This document shows positions 18,747 to 28,340 of a DNA stretch of 64,000 nucleotides, in pieces. This DNA is from Tistlia sp040905785. Lineage in GTDB: Bacteria; Pseudomonadota; Alphaproteobacteria; Kiloniellales; DSM-21159. The stretch is taken from positions 1 through 64,000 of the forward strand of contig NZ_JBBDQW010000006.1 in the NCBI RefSeq assembly GCF_040905785.1, read 5' to 3'. Numbering within the stretch: the stretch's first letter is position 1; each line of letters opens with the position of its first letter. The notes under the pieces were generated by a model, which searched no databases, had not been told where the DNA came from, and saw only the letters and a list, made by a program, of their open reading frames with translations. The position numbers and the translations under genes were made by a program.

Positions 18747-19397
18747 TCAGCCGGCGGCGGCGCGCTCCAGCTCGCCCTGCTGGGCGAGGTCGAACATCTG
18801 CAGCAGCGCCTCCGGTGGCTGCGCGCCGGGCAGGGCGTAGCGGCCCTCGAAGATGAAGCAGGGCACGCCGGTGATGCCGGCCATGCGCGCGCGCAGGTCC
18901 TCGGCACGGACCTCTTCCGCCTCCTCCTCGCCGGCCAGGAAGCGCGCCGCGGCCTCGCGCTCGAGGCCGGCCGCCCCGGCGGCCGCGGCCAGCACCGCCG
19001 GGTCGCCGAGGTCCTCGGCCTCCAGGAAGGCGGCCTCGAACAGCCGCTCGACCAGGGGCGTCTGGCGGTCGAAGCGCTCGGCCCAGCGGATCAGGCGGTG
19101 CGACTGCAGGGTGTTGGGCGTACGCTTCATGCGCTCGAAGGCGAAGGCGATGCCTTCCTCCTCGCCGGCGGCGCGAACCGGCGCGTAGACCCGCTCGGCC
19201 TCGCGCGCGCCGCCGAACTTGCGCTCCAGGTAGGCCTGCCGGTCCATGCCCTCGGGCGCCATGTCGGGATTGAGCTGGAAGGCGCGCCAGCGGATCGTCA
19301 GCCCCGGCTGCGGACGCTCGGCGAGCGCCCGGTCGAGGCGCTTCTTGCCGATGTAGCACCAGGGACAGATGGTGTCTGAGAAGATGTCGATCTGCAT
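18747..19397 (-). CDS. DsbA family oxidoreductase (FrnE-like)
   Basis: 216-residue thioredoxin-fold protein of the FrnE/2-hydroxychromene-2-carboxylate isomerase-like branch. The active-site CPWC motif is at residues 11-14 in SDTICPWCYIGK, and the cis-Pro loop GVPCFIFEGRYALPGAQPPE near residue 178 is conserved. There is no signal peptide, so it is cytoplasmic, unlike periplasmic DsbA. The gene stands divergently from the downstream acyl-CoA ligase operon and 230 bases from the permease 5' end. Its physiological substrate is unknown. Confidence 0.88.
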   Translation of the reverse strand: MQIDIFSDTICPWCYIGKKRLDRALAERPQPGLTIRWRAFQLNPDMAPEGMDRQAYLERKFGGAREAERVYAPVRAAGEEEGIAFAFERMKRTPNTLQSHRLIRWAERFDRQTPLVERLFEAAFLEAEDLGDPAVLAAAAGAAGLEREAAARFLAGEEEAEEVRAEDLRARMAGITGVPCFIFEGRYALPGAQPPEALLQMFDLAQQGELERAAAG

Positions 19398-19608
19398 GGC
19401 TCGGCTCCTGCGGGACCCTGTCGGAACAGCTTACGAGTCTAGCACGTCCGCCGGACCGGCCCAGTCCTGCCCGCGCCCGGCTTCTACACCCCGGGGGCCG
19501 GAAGGGAGCCGCGCGCCGCCGCCGTCTTGACCGCTCCCGCGCGGGCCGTGACAGTAGCGGCCCCGCGGTCGAGTAGCGGGCGCGGCAAGGCGGGCGACGG
19601 GACGGCAC

Positions 19609-21261
19609 ATGACGGGCAGCATCTACGACCTCGACCTGGAGCGCACGGCGGCGAACCACGCCGCCCTCTCGCCGCTGTCCTTCCTGCGCCGCGCCGCCGC
19701 GGTCTATCCGCACAAGCCGGCGGTGATCCACGACCACGTCCTCAACTACCGCCAGCTCGCCGAGCGGGTGCGCCGCCTCGCCTCGGCGCTGGAGGGGAGG
19801 GGCCTCGGCCCCGGCGACACGGTCGCGGTGATGGCGCCCAACGTCCCGGCCCTGCTCGAGGCGCACTACGGCGTGCCGCTGATGGGCGGCGTGCTCAACG
19901 CCCTCAACATCCGCCTCGACGCCGCGACCATCGCCTTCATCCTGCAGCACGGCGGGGCCAAGGTGCTGATCACCGATCGCGAGTTCGCGCCGACCGTCGA
20001 GCGCGCCCTGGCGCAGCTCGAGCGCCGGCCGCTGGTCATCGACATCGACGACCCCATGACCGAGGCGCAGAAGGGCGAGAAGGGACCGTCGCTCGGCGAG
20101 CTCGACTACGAGGCCTTCCTGGCCGAGGGCGACCCGGCGCGGCCCTGGACGCTGCCCGAGGACGAGTGGCAGGCGATTTGCCTCAACTACACCAGCGGCA
20201 CCACCGGCAATCCCAAGGGCGTGGTCTACCACCACCGCGGCGCCTACCTGAACGCCATGGGCAACGCCATCACGATGAAGCTCGCCCGCGACAGCGTCTA
20301 TCTCTGGACGCTGCCGATGTTCCACTGCAACGGCTGGACCTACACCTGGGCGGTGACCGCCATGGCCGGCACCCACGTCTGCCTGCGCCGCGTCGACCCC
20401 GAGCTGATCTACCCGCTGATCGAGAGCCAGGGCGTGACCCATCTGTGCGGTGCGCCGATCGTGCTGAACCTGCTGGCCCACGCGCCCGAGGGCGTCCGCA
20501 AGCCGCTGCCGAACCGGGTCAAGGTCGGCACCGGCGGCGCCGCGCCGCCCTCGACGGTGATCGCCAACATGGAGCGCCAGGGCTTCGAGATCACCCACAT
20601 GTACGGCCTCACCGAGTGCTACGGCCCGGCGACGCTCTGCGCCTGGCAGGACGAGTGGAGCGAGCTGGAGCTCGAGGGCCGCGCCGCCCGGATGGCGCGC
20701 CAGGGCGTCAGCCTGGTGACCCTGCACGACTGCACGGTGCGCGACGCCGAGACCCTGGAGGAAGTGCCTCACGACGGCGAGACCATGGGCGAGCTGATGC
20801 TGCGCGGCAACACGGTGATGAAGGGCTACCTGAAGAACCCGAGCGCGACCGCCAAGGCCTTCGCCGGCGGCTGGTTCCGCACCGGCGACCTCGGCGTCGT
20901 CCACCCCGACGGCTACATCGAGGTCAAGGACCGCACCAAGGACGTGATCATCTCGGGCGGCGAGAACATCTCCAGCCTCGAGGTCGAGGAGGTGCTCTAC
21001 CGCCATCCCAAGGTGATGGAGGCGGCGGTCGTCGCCCGGCCCGACGAGAAGTGGGGCGAGACGCCTTGCGCCTTCGTCACCCTGAAGCCGGGCGAGAGCG
21101 CAACCGTGGCCGAGATACTGACCTTCTGCCGGGACAACCTGGCGCGCTTCAAGGTGCCGAAGACGGTGGTCTTCACCGAGCTGCCGAAGACCTCGACCGG
21201 CAAGATCCAGAAGTTCGTGCTGCGCGAGCAGGCGGCCGCGCTGAAGGGGGCGGCGGAATGA
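19609..21261 (+). CDS. Acyl-CoA synthetase (LvaE-like)
   Basis: AMP-forming CoA ligase that activates a carboxylic acid to its CoA thioester. 550 residues. The AMP-binding P-loop YTSGTTGNPKG is near residue 192, the YGLTECYG motif near 332, the GWFRTGDLG hinge near 423 and the catalytic lysine in KTSTGKIQK near 530. It is first of five same-strand genes (ligase, SDR, acyl-CoA dehydrogenase, APH kinase, DUF6285) that match the levulinate pathway genes lvaE, D, C, A, B, suggesting a 4-oxo acid substrate. Alternatively it is a general medium-chain ligase such as AlkK. Confidence 0.88.
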   Translation: MTGSIYDLDLERTAANHAALSPLSFLRRAAAVYPHKPAVIHDHVLNYRQLAERVRRLASALEGRGLGPGDTVAVMAPNVPALLEAHYGVPLMGGVLNALNIRLDAATIAFILQHGGAKVLITDREFAPTVERALAQLERRPLVIDIDDPMTEAQKGEKGPSLGELDYEAFLAEGDPARPWTLPEDEWQAICLNYTSGTTGNPKGVVYHHRGAYLNAMGNAITMKLARDSVYLWTLPMFHCNGWTYTWAVTAMAGTHVCLRRVDPELIYPLIESQGVTHLCGAPIVLNLLAHAPEGVRKPLPNRVKVGTGGAAPPSTVIANMERQGFEITHMYGLTECYGPATLCAWQDEWSELELEGRAARMARQGVSLVTLHDCTVRDAETLEEVPHDGETMGELMLRGNTVMKGYLKNPSATAKAFAGGWFRTGDLGVVHPDGYIEVKDRTKDVIISGGENISSLEVEEVLYRHPKVMEAAVVARPDEKWGETPCAFVTLKPGESATVAEILTFCRDNLARFKVPKTVVFTELPKTSTGKIQKFVLREQAAALKGAAE

Positions 21262-21274
21262 CGTCGCGCCCACG

Positions 21275-21478
21275 CTCCCTGGTTCGACAGGCTCACCATG
21301 AAGCGACGGGGACGGCGGTGCGGCGGCTCGGTCGCTTCGTGGTTCGAGGCTCACCATGAAGCGACGGGGAGGCAGGTGCGATACTCGGGTCGCTCCCTGG
21401 TTCGACAGGCTCACCATGAAGCGACGGAAACATCGCGCCGGCATCAGTCCCGCTTCATGGTGAGCCTGTCGAACCATG
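21275..21478. repeat. Cluster of dispersed repeats, type B
   Basis: Three direct copies of a ~33-base element with core GGTTCGACAGGCTCACCATG followed by AAGCGAC start about 59 bases apart near 21281, 21340 and 21398 (the second lacks two bases), and an inverted copy lies at 21451-21478. The core TCGACAGGCTC is shared with the type A repeats. The cluster fills the gap between the ligase and the SDR. Confidence 0.85.
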
Positions 21479-21503
21479 CAAGCGCAAGGACCGCGAGGCC
21501 GCG

Positions 21504-22268
21504 ATGACCGACCTGCTCGACCTGACCGGCAAGACCGCCCTGGTCACCGGCGCCTCCAGCGGCCTCGGCCGGCACTTCGCCCAGGTGCTGGCGCGCCACG
21601 GCGCCCGCGTCGCCGTCGCCGCCCGGCGTAGCGAGCGCCTGGAGGCGCTCTGCGCCGAGATCGAGGGGCAGGGCGGCCGGGCCATGCCGGTCAAGCTCGA
21701 CGTCCGCGACCCCGAGAGCGTCGCCCACGCCGTCGCCAGCGCCGAGACCGAGCTCGGCGCGATCTCGGTGCTGGTCAACAACGCCGGCGTCGCGCCCAGC
21801 GGGCCGGCCCTGGAGACCGCGCCCGAGCAGTGGGACCAGGTGCTCGACACCAACCTGCGCGGCGCCTGGCTGGTCGCCCAGGAGACCGCGCGCCACATGG
21901 CGCGGCTCGGCCACGGCGGCTCGATCGTCAACATCGCCTCGATCCTCGGCCTGCGCGGCGCCAGCCAGGTGCCGGCCTACTGCGCGGCCAAGGCCGGCCT
22001 GATCAACCTGACCCGCGCGCTGGCCGGCGAGCTGGCGCGCCACGAGATCCGCGTCAACGCGCTCTGCCCCGGCTACATCGTCACCGACCTCAACCGGGCG
22101 TTCCTGGAGAGCAAGGCAGGGGAGAGCCTGAAGAAGCGCATCCCCCAGCGCCGCTTCGGCCTGCCCCAGGACCTCGACGGCACCCTGCTGCTGCTCGCCT
22201 CCGACGCCTCGCGCTACATGACCGGCGCGGTGCTGGCGGTCGACGGCGGCCAGTCGGCGACGCTGTGA
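21504..22268 (+). CDS. SDR family oxidoreductase (LvaD-like)
   Basis: NAD(P)-dependent short-chain dehydrogenase of 254 residues. Seen: cofactor loop TGASSGLG at residues 15-22, NNAG near 92, catalytic Tyr159-x3-Lys163 in YCAAK, and the C-terminal GAVLAVDGG. In the levulinate pathway the corresponding enzyme reduces levulinyl-CoA to 4-hydroxyvaleryl-CoA; that role here is inferred from its place between the CoA ligase and the acyl-CoA dehydrogenase. A generic beta-oxoacyl reductase cannot be excluded from sequence alone. Confidence 0.88.
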   Translation: MTDLLDLTGKTALVTGASSGLGRHFAQVLARHGARVAVAARRSERLEALCAEIEGQGGRAMPVKLDVRDPESVAHAVASAETELGAISVLVNNAGVAPSGPALETAPEQWDQVLDTNLRGAWLVAQETARHMARLGHGGSIVNIASILGLRGASQVPAYCAAKAGLINLTRALAGELARHEIRVNALCPGYIVTDLNRAFLESKAGESLKKRIPQRRFGLPQDLDGTLLLLASDASRYMTGAVLAVDGGQSATL

Positions 22269-22312
22269 GGCGGGACGATGCGTCGCCGCGCTTTCACCAT
22301 TCCCCGCTCTTT

Positions 22313-22428
22313 CTCCGTCATTCCCGCGAAAGCGGGAATCCAGAAGACCTCGTGGTGAGCACCAACGGCCTGCGGTCCGCACTCACGGCGCCTTCCTCTG
22401 GATCCCCGCTTTCGCGGGGATGACGGAG
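22313..22428. repeat. Dispersed palindromic repeat, type C (inverted pair)
   Basis: Two 31-base arms, 22313-22343 (contains CATTCCCGCGAAAGCGGGAA) and 22398-22428 (contains ATCCCCGCTTTCGCGGGGAT), are inverted copies with two mismatches. Each arm is itself a hairpin around GCGAAAGC. This is the widespread GTCATTCCCGCGAAAGCGGG-type intergenic element of Proteobacteria. It lies between the SDR and acyl-CoA dehydrogenase genes. Confidence 0.88.
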
Positions 22429-22454
22429 AGGCATGAACAACAAAGGCTTATGAC

Positions 22455-23647
<1,193 letters not shown>

Positions 23648-23651
<4 letters not shown>

Positions 23652-24703
23652 GCGAGCGCCCCGGCCTCGACCTCGCCGCGCTGGCGTCCTGGCTGGCCGG
23701 GGCCGCCGGCGCCGAGCGTGTCGAGATCCTGAAGGCGGAGCCCCTGAGCGGCGGCGCGATCCAGGAGAACTGGAGCCTCGACGCCCGCTTCGAGGGCGGA
23801 CCCGAGGCCGGCGAGCGGGCGCTGGTGCTGCGCAGCGACGCGCCCTCGCGCGTCGCCGTCAGCCTCAGCCGGCCCCAGGAATTCGCCCTGCTGCAGACGG
23901 CGGCGGCCGCCGGCGTCACCGTCCCGGAGCCGCTCTGGTGTTGCGCCGACCCGGCCGTGCTGGGCCGCGCCTTCTACGTCATGGCGAGGCTCGGCGGCGT
24001 CGCGCTCGGCCCCAAGGTGGTCAAGGACGAGAGCCTGGGCGGCGACCGCGAGGCCCTGGCCGAGCGGCTCGGGCGCGAGCTCGCGCGCATCCATACGATC
24101 CGCCCGCCGCGCCCCGACCTCGCCTTCCTGGCGCTGCCCGAGGGGCCGGCCGCGGCGCGCGCGGGCCTCGCCGACGTCGCGCTCTACCGCCGCCACCTCG
24201 ATGCCCTCGGCCAGCCGCGCCCGGCGCTCGAGTGGGGCCTCGCCTGGGCCGAGCGCCACGCGCCCGAGAGCCGGGAGCTCGTGCTGCTGCACCGGGACTT
24301 CCGCACCGGTAACTATCTGGTCGACGCGCAGGGGCTGACCGCGATCCTGGACTGGGAGTTCGCCGGCTGGGGCGACCCGATGGCGGACCTCGGCTGGTTC
24401 ACGGCACGCTGCTGGCGCTTCGGCCGGCCCGACCGGGAGGCCGGCGGCATCGGCTCGCGCGCCGCCTTCTACCGCGGCTACCGCGCCGAGAGCGGCCGCG
24501 AGATCGACGAGGCGGCGGTCGCCTACTGGGAGGTCATGGCGCACATCCGCTGGGCCGTCATCGCCCTGCAGCAGGGCCATCGCCACTGGTCGGGCGGCGA
24601 GGCCTCCCTGGAGCTGGCCCTGACCGGCCGCATGGCCGCGGAGCTGGAATATGCGGTGCTGACCATGACCGCGCCTGAGACCTGGAGGAACGACCATGCG
24701 TGA
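23648..24703 (+). CDS. APH-family phosphotransferase (LvaA-like acyl-CoA kinase)
   Basis: Aminoglycoside-phosphotransferase/choline-kinase fold of 351 residues. The Brenner motif HRDFRTGN starts at His215 (catalytic Asp217) and the metal site ILDWEFAGWGDP follows about 20 residues later. With the adjacent acyl-CoA dehydrogenase and DUF6285 gene it matches LvaA, which phosphorylates a 4-hydroxyacyl-CoA; the pair is a split counterpart of ACAD10/11. The start is most likely TTG at 23648, inside the dehydrogenase stop (TTGA); no ATG or GTG lies close to the conserved N terminus. It is not expected to confer drug resistance. Confidence 0.87.
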
Positions 24704-25049
24704 CCGTCCCGGCGGCGCCGAGCTGCTCGCCGAGGCGCGGCGGCTGCTGCGCGAGGAGCTGGTCCCGACCCTGGCCGGCGCCCAGCGCTACCAGGCGCTG
24801 ATGATCGCCAACGCCCTCGGCATGGCCGAGCGCGAGCTGCTCGCCGGCGAGCGCCCGCTCGAGGCGGAGCGGGCCGCCCTGAGCCGGCTGCTGAGCCGCG
24901 AGGGCTCGCTGGCGGCCCTCTCGGCAACCCTCGCTGCCGCCCTGCGCGACGGCCGCCTGGCCGGCGACCCCGAGGCCTACGTCCTGCTGCTCGAGGAGAC
25001 GCGCAGCCGCCTCGCCGAGAGCAACCCGCGGGCGCTGGAGGAAGGGTAG
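24696..25049 (+). CDS. DUF6285 protein (LvaB-like kinase partner)
   Basis: 117-residue, largely alpha-helical protein, rich in Ala, Leu, Arg and Glu, without signal peptide or membrane segment. It overlaps the kinase gene by 8 bases and has TGGAGGA upstream. Size, composition and position match LvaB, the small protein needed for LvaA activity in Pseudomonas putida. The motif NALGMAERELLAGERPLEAER near residue 39 is the best candidate family signature. The assignment rests more on context than on motifs. Confidence 0.72.
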   Translation: MRDRPGGAELLAEARRLLREELVPTLAGAQRYQALMIANALGMAERELLAGERPLEAERAALSRLLSREGSLAALSATLAAALRDGRLAGDPEAYVLLLEETRSRLAESNPRALEEG

Positions 25050-25072
25050 GCCGGGCTCGTCCGGCGCTTCCA

Positions 25073-25180
25073 CGTCCCTCGACAGGCTCGGGACGAAGCA
25101 AAGCCGAGCGCGGCTTTGCCATCCGACCCTTCGAGGCCCGCTCCCACTCCCGCTTCGTCCCGAGCCTGTCGAGGGGCGTG
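25073..25180. repeat. Dispersed palindromic repeat, type A, between convergent genes
   Basis: Arms 25073-25099 (TCCCTCGACAGGCTCGGGAC core plus GAAGC) and 25152-25180 (inverted) form an inverted pair of about 26 bases. It occupies the whole gap between the 3' ends of the DUF6285 gene and the convergent TetR gene, where it could act as a bidirectional transcription barrier. Confidence 0.85.
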
Positions 25181-25200
25181 CCGCCGCCGACGCCCGCCGG

Positions 25201-25752
25201 CTAGGCGGTGACCGCGGCCATGACCTGGCGGGTCAGCTGCGGGGCGGCGCCGGAGAGGGGGGCGGGGATGCGGCCGTGGCGCACGAACATGGCGTTGTGG
25301 ACCAGGATGCCGAAGAGGGAGGCGGTCGCCGCCATCGGCTCGACGACCCGCGGGTCGGCGGCCAGCAGGTCGTGGACGACGTCGATGGCGTTGGGCAGCT
25401 CGGCGGGCAGGCGCTCGATCTGGCGGTGCTGGACCATCAGCAGGAAGCCGAACAGGATCGGGTCCTCGTCGTAGAGACCGCAGAAGAGGGCGACCAGGCA
25501 CGCGACCTTGCCCTCCAGGCCCGGCACCGCCGCGGCGGCGCCCGAGAGGCGCTGCGAGAAGGCGACGTAGTGCTCGGTGAATATCTCCCGGATCATCTCC
25601 TCCTTGCTGTGGAAATGCCGGTAGAGCGTGCCCTCGGCGATGCCGCAGGCCTCGGCTATGTCGCGCACCGAGGTGCCGTTGACGCCCTTCTCCAGGAACA
25701 GGGCCATGCTGGCCCGCTCGATCTTCTCTCTGGTCGCCTGTCCGCGCTTCAT
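25201..25752 (-). CDS. TetR family transcriptional regulator
   Basis: 183-residue one-component repressor. The helix-turn-helix spans about residues 5-50 (TREKIERASMALFLEKGVNG, then VRDIAEACGIAEGTLYRHF), followed by a helical ligand domain that is not assignable to a known effector. Start ATG at 25752 has GGGGAAG upstream; an ATG 14 codons earlier has no ribosome site. It lies convergent to the Lva-like operon and divergent to lipA. The neighbouring CoA-substrate operon is a plausible target, as in FadR-type TetR regulators. Confidence 0.88.
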   Translation of the reverse strand: MKRGQATREKIERASMALFLEKGVNGTSVRDIAEACGIAEGTLYRHFHSKEEMIREIFTEHYVAFSQRLSGAAAAVPGLEGKVACLVALFCGLYDEDPILFGFLLMVQHRQIERLPAELPNAIDVVHDLLAADPRVVEPMAATASLFGILVHNAMFVRHGRIPAPLSGAAPQLTRQVMAAVTA

Positions 25753-25797
25753 CGCTTCCCCGTCAGAACTCGCCGGCCGGCGCGAGGCGCCCATGGC

Positions 25798-25811
25798 AGC
25801 AAACGTTCGCT
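25798..25811. promoter_or_regulatory. Candidate TetR operator
   Basis: Near-perfect 14-bp palindrome AGCAAACGTTCGCT (one mismatched pair) lies about 45 bases upstream of the chosen TetR start, in the intergenic region shared with lipA. Position and symmetry suit autoregulation. Confidence 0.4.
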
Positions 25812-25834
25812 CACCCTAGCCGGTGGGCGGGCGG

Positions 25835-25863
25835 GTGACAAACGGGAGCGTGCAGGCCATATT
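25835..25863 (+). promoter_or_regulatory. Candidate sigma-70 promoter for lipA
   Basis: GTGACA at 25835-25840 and CATATT at 25858-25863 with a 17-base spacer, ending about 57 bases before the lipA ATG. It is AT-richer than its surroundings. Confidence 0.4.
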
Positions 25864-25920
25864 CCGGCAACGGCACTCCTTGCCTCGACAACGTCCCTCG
25901 AGCCCGACAGGTTCTTAGCC

Positions 25921-26874
25921 ATGTCCGACGCCAGCGGCGGCCGTCAGCGCCACCCGGAGAAGGCGCACCGCCCCGACAACCCGGTGCAGCGGCGCAAGCC
26001 CGACTGGATCCGGGTCAAGGCGCCGACCAGCCGCGCCTATGCCGAGACCCGCCAGATCGTGCGCCAGCACAAGCTGCACACGGTCTGCGAGGAGGCGGCC
26101 TGCCCGAACATCGGCGAGTGCTGGTCCAAGGGCCACGCCACCATGATGATCATGGGCGAGATCTGCACGCGGGCCTGCAGCTTCTGCAACGTCGCGACCG
26201 GCAAGCCGGGCCGGCTCGACCCCTTCGAGCCGACCAACGTCGCCGAGGCGGTCGCGAAGCTCGGGCTCCGGCACGTCGTCGTGACCTCGGTCGACCGCGA
26301 CGACCTGGAGGACGGCGGCGCCGAGCACTTCGCAGAGACGATCCGGGCGATCCGCTCGGCAGCGCCCGAGACCACGATCGAGATCCTGACGCCCGACTTC
26401 CTGCGCAAGGAGGGTGCGCTCGAGGTCGTAGTCGCCGCCCGTCCCGACGTCTTCAACCACAACCTGGAGACCGTGCCGCGGCTCTACGGCCCGGTGCGCC
26501 CCGGCGGGCGCTACTTCCACTCGCTGCGCCTGCTCGACCGGGTCAAGGCGCTCGACCCGACGATCTTCACCAAGTCGGGGATCATGGTCGGCCTCGGCGA
26601 GGGCCGAGACGAGGTGCTGCAGGTGATGGACGACCTGCGCTCGGCCGCCGTCGACTTCATGACCATCGGCCAGTACCTGCAGCCGAGCCCGAAGCACCAT
26701 CCGATCGACCGCTTCGTCACGCCGGAGGAGTTCAAGGAGTACGAGAGGCGCGCCTTCGGCAAGGGCTTCCTGATGGTCTCGGCCTCGCCCCTGACCCGCA
26801 GCTCCTATCACGCCGACGCCGACTTCGCGCGGCTGCGCGCCGCCCGGGACCAGCAGCTGGCCGCCGCCGGCTGA
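25921..26874 (+). CDS. lipA: Lipoyl synthase
   Basis: Radical-SAM enzyme that inserts two sulfurs into octanoyl groups on the E2 and GcvH proteins. 317 residues. The auxiliary cluster cysteines are Cys56, 61 and 67 (CEEAACPNIGEC) and the radical-SAM cysteines Cys82, 86 and 89 (CTRACSFC); the C-terminal RSSYHAD motif supplies the serine ligand. The ATG at 25921 gives a standard N terminus; the frame is open much further upstream but without family similarity. It is followed after 16 bases by a COQ10/RatA-like gene, the usual alphaproteobacterial order. Confidence 0.96.
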   Translation: MSDASGGRQRHPEKAHRPDNPVQRRKPDWIRVKAPTSRAYAETRQIVRQHKLHTVCEEAACPNIGECWSKGHATMMIMGEICTRACSFCNVATGKPGRLDPFEPTNVAEAVAKLGLRHVVVTSVDRDDLEDGGAEHFAETIRAIRSAAPETTIEILTPDFLRKEGALEVVVAARPDVFNHNLETVPRLYGPVRPGGRYFHSLRLLDRVKALDPTIFTKSGIMVGLGEGRDEVLQVMDDLRSAAVDFMTIGQYLQPSPKHHPIDRFVTPEEFKEYERRAFGKGFLMVSASPLTRSSYHADADFARLRAARDQQLAAAG

Positions 26875-26890
26875 GGTCCCGGGTTCCGCC

Positions 26891-27340
26891 ATGCCGACCC
26901 ATGCCGAGCAGCGCCGGCTGCCCTATCCGCCGCGCCAGCTCTACGAGCTGGTCGCCGACGTCGGGCGCTATCCCGAGTTCCTGCCCTGGTGCGTCGCCGC
27001 GCGGGTCCGCGAGCAGGATGCCGAGCACGTCGTCGCCGACCTGATGATCGGCTTCCGGATGGTGCGCGAGCGCTTCACCAGCAAGGTGACGCTGCGCGAC
27101 GAGCCGGACCAGCCGCTGCGCGTCGACGTCGCCTATGTCGAGGGCCCCTTCCGCTACCTCAACAACCACTGGATCTTCTACGAGACCGAGGAGGGCGGCA
27201 CGCTGATCGACTTCTTCGTCGACTTCGAGTTCCGGTCCAGGCTGCTGCAGACCATGATCCAGCCGCTGTTCAACGAGGCGGTGCGGCGCATGGTCGGCGC
27301 CTTCGAGACCCGCGCCCACCAGCTCTACGGAGCCCGCTAG
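26891..27340 (+). CDS. Type II toxin-antitoxin RatA/coenzyme Q-binding COQ10-like protein
   Basis: 149-residue START-domain protein (polyketide cyclase/dehydrase superfamily). The N-terminal YPPRQLYELVADVGRYPEFL and the C-terminal amphipathic helix ending in AFETRAHQLYG are typical. Family members bind ubiquinone-like lipids (COQ10) or, in E. coli RatA, are reported to interfere with ribosome association. Next to lipA in an alphaproteobacterium a coenzyme Q-related role is the better guess. Convergent with pncC. Confidence 0.88.
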   Translation: MPTHAEQRRLPYPPRQLYELVADVGRYPEFLPWCVAARVREQDAEHVVADLMIGFRMVRERFTSKVTLRDEPDQPLRVDVAYVEGPFRYLNNHWIFYETEEGGTLIDFFVDFEFRSRLLQTMIQPLFNEAVRRMVGAFETRAHQLYGAR

Positions 27341-27351
27341 ACGCGCACGGC

Positions 27352-27837
27352 TCAGCCGAGGCCCTCGCGGAGCAGGGCGAGGGCTTCGCGGACGCTGGCC
27401 AGGCGCACCGCCTGGCGGTCGCCGGAGAAGAGGCGGCGGCGGTGGAAGACGCCGCGCGCTGTCGCCAGGCCGAAGAACACAAGCCCGACCGGCTTGTCGG
27501 CCGAGCCGCCGTCGGGGCCGGCGATGCCGGTGACCGAGACGGCGACCTCGGCGTGGGCGCCGGCCAGGGCGCCGGCAGCCATGGCCTCGGCCGTTTCGGC
27601 GCTGACCGCGCCGAAGGCCGCCAGCGTCTCGGCCGGCACCGCCAGCAGCTCCTGCTTGGCCTCGTTGGAATAGGTGACGAAGCCGCGCTCGAGGACGGCG
27701 GAGGAGCCGGCGATCTCGGTCAGCAGGCCGGCGACCAGGCCGCCTGTGCAGGATTCGGCGGTCGCCAGGCGGCTGCCGGCGGCGCGGTAGGCCTCGATCA
27801 GGGCGGCGGCGCGGACGATCAGTTCGTCTGAAAACAT
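27352..27837 (-). CDS. pncC: CinA family protein / nicotinamide-nucleotide amidohydrolase
   Basis: 161-residue stand-alone CinA C-terminal domain, which deamidates NMN to nicotinate mononucleotide in pyridine nucleotide recycling. Seen: LATAESCTGGLVAGLLTEI at residues ~24-42, the YSNEAKQELL stretch, and VTGIAGPDGGS near 107. The N-terminal MoCF-like domain of full CinA is absent. The start at 27837 lies inside the pgpA 3' end (19-base overlap), so both probably belong to the ispDF-pgpA-pncC operon. Confidence 0.9.
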   Translation of the reverse strand: MFSDELIVRAAALIEAYRAAGSRLATAESCTGGLVAGLLTEIAGSSAVLERGFVTYSNEAKQELLAVPAETLAAFGAVSAETAEAMAAGALAGAHAEVAVSVTGIAGPDGGSADKPVGLVFFGLATARGVFHRRRLFSGDRQAVRLASVREALALLREGLG

Positions 27838-28340
27838 GTCTCGGCTCCGGTCAGGTAGGCGATGCCGTAGAGCAGGGGAGCGGCATAGAGCGCCGCGAAG
27901 ACGTCGTCGAGCATGATGCCGATGCCGCCGCCGAGCCGCCGGTCGACCAGGGAGGCCGGCCAGGGCTTGGCCACGTCGAAGACGCGGAACGCCAGAAAGC
28001 CCAGCAGGTAGATCACCGGATCCAGGCAGAAGGGCACCAGCACCAGCCATTGCGCGACGACCTCGTCGACGACGACCTCGCCGGGGTCGCCGCGGCCCTT
28101 GGCATAGCTGTAGACTTGGCTCGCCCAGACGCCGAGCGGGAACAGCGCCACGGCCGCCGCGAGCAGCGCCCAGGGGCCGCCGGCCCAGGCGATCGCCGCG
28201 GCGAAGGGCAGGGCGGCCAGCGAGCCCCAGGTGCCCGGGACCCAGGGCAGCCGGCCGCTGCCGAACCAGGTCGCGATCCACCAGGCCGGGTGCCAGGCCG
28301 GGAGGTGGCGGGTCGCAGCACCGGCCGGCGTCGTCTTCAC
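27819..28340 (-). CDS. pgpA: Phosphatidylglycerophosphatase A
   Basis: Inner-membrane phosphatase converting phosphatidylglycerol phosphate to phosphatidylglycerol. 173 residues with about four transmembrane segments. Family motifs: ATWFGSGRLPWVPGTWGSL near residue 25 and the acidic DEVVAQWL near 95, with GIMLDDVFAAL near the end supplying further acidic residues. The start is GTG at 28340, overlapping the ispDF stop (GTGA). Downstream it overlaps pncC. Confidence 0.92.
   Translation of the reverse strand: MKTTPAGAATRHLPAWHPAWWIATWFGSGRLPWVPGTWGSLAALPFAAAIAWAGGPWALLAAAVALFPLGVWASQVYSYAKGRGDPGEVVVDEVVAQWLVLVPFCLDPVIYLLGFLAFRVFDVAKPWPASLVDRRLGGGIGIMLDDVFAALYAAPLLYGIAYLTGAETCFQTN

Noticed and set aside
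21275..21478. CRISPR-like pattern of three repeats about 59 bases apart
   Set aside because: Copies are imperfect, one further copy is inverted, the same core occurs at other intergenic sites, and no cas gene is nearby.
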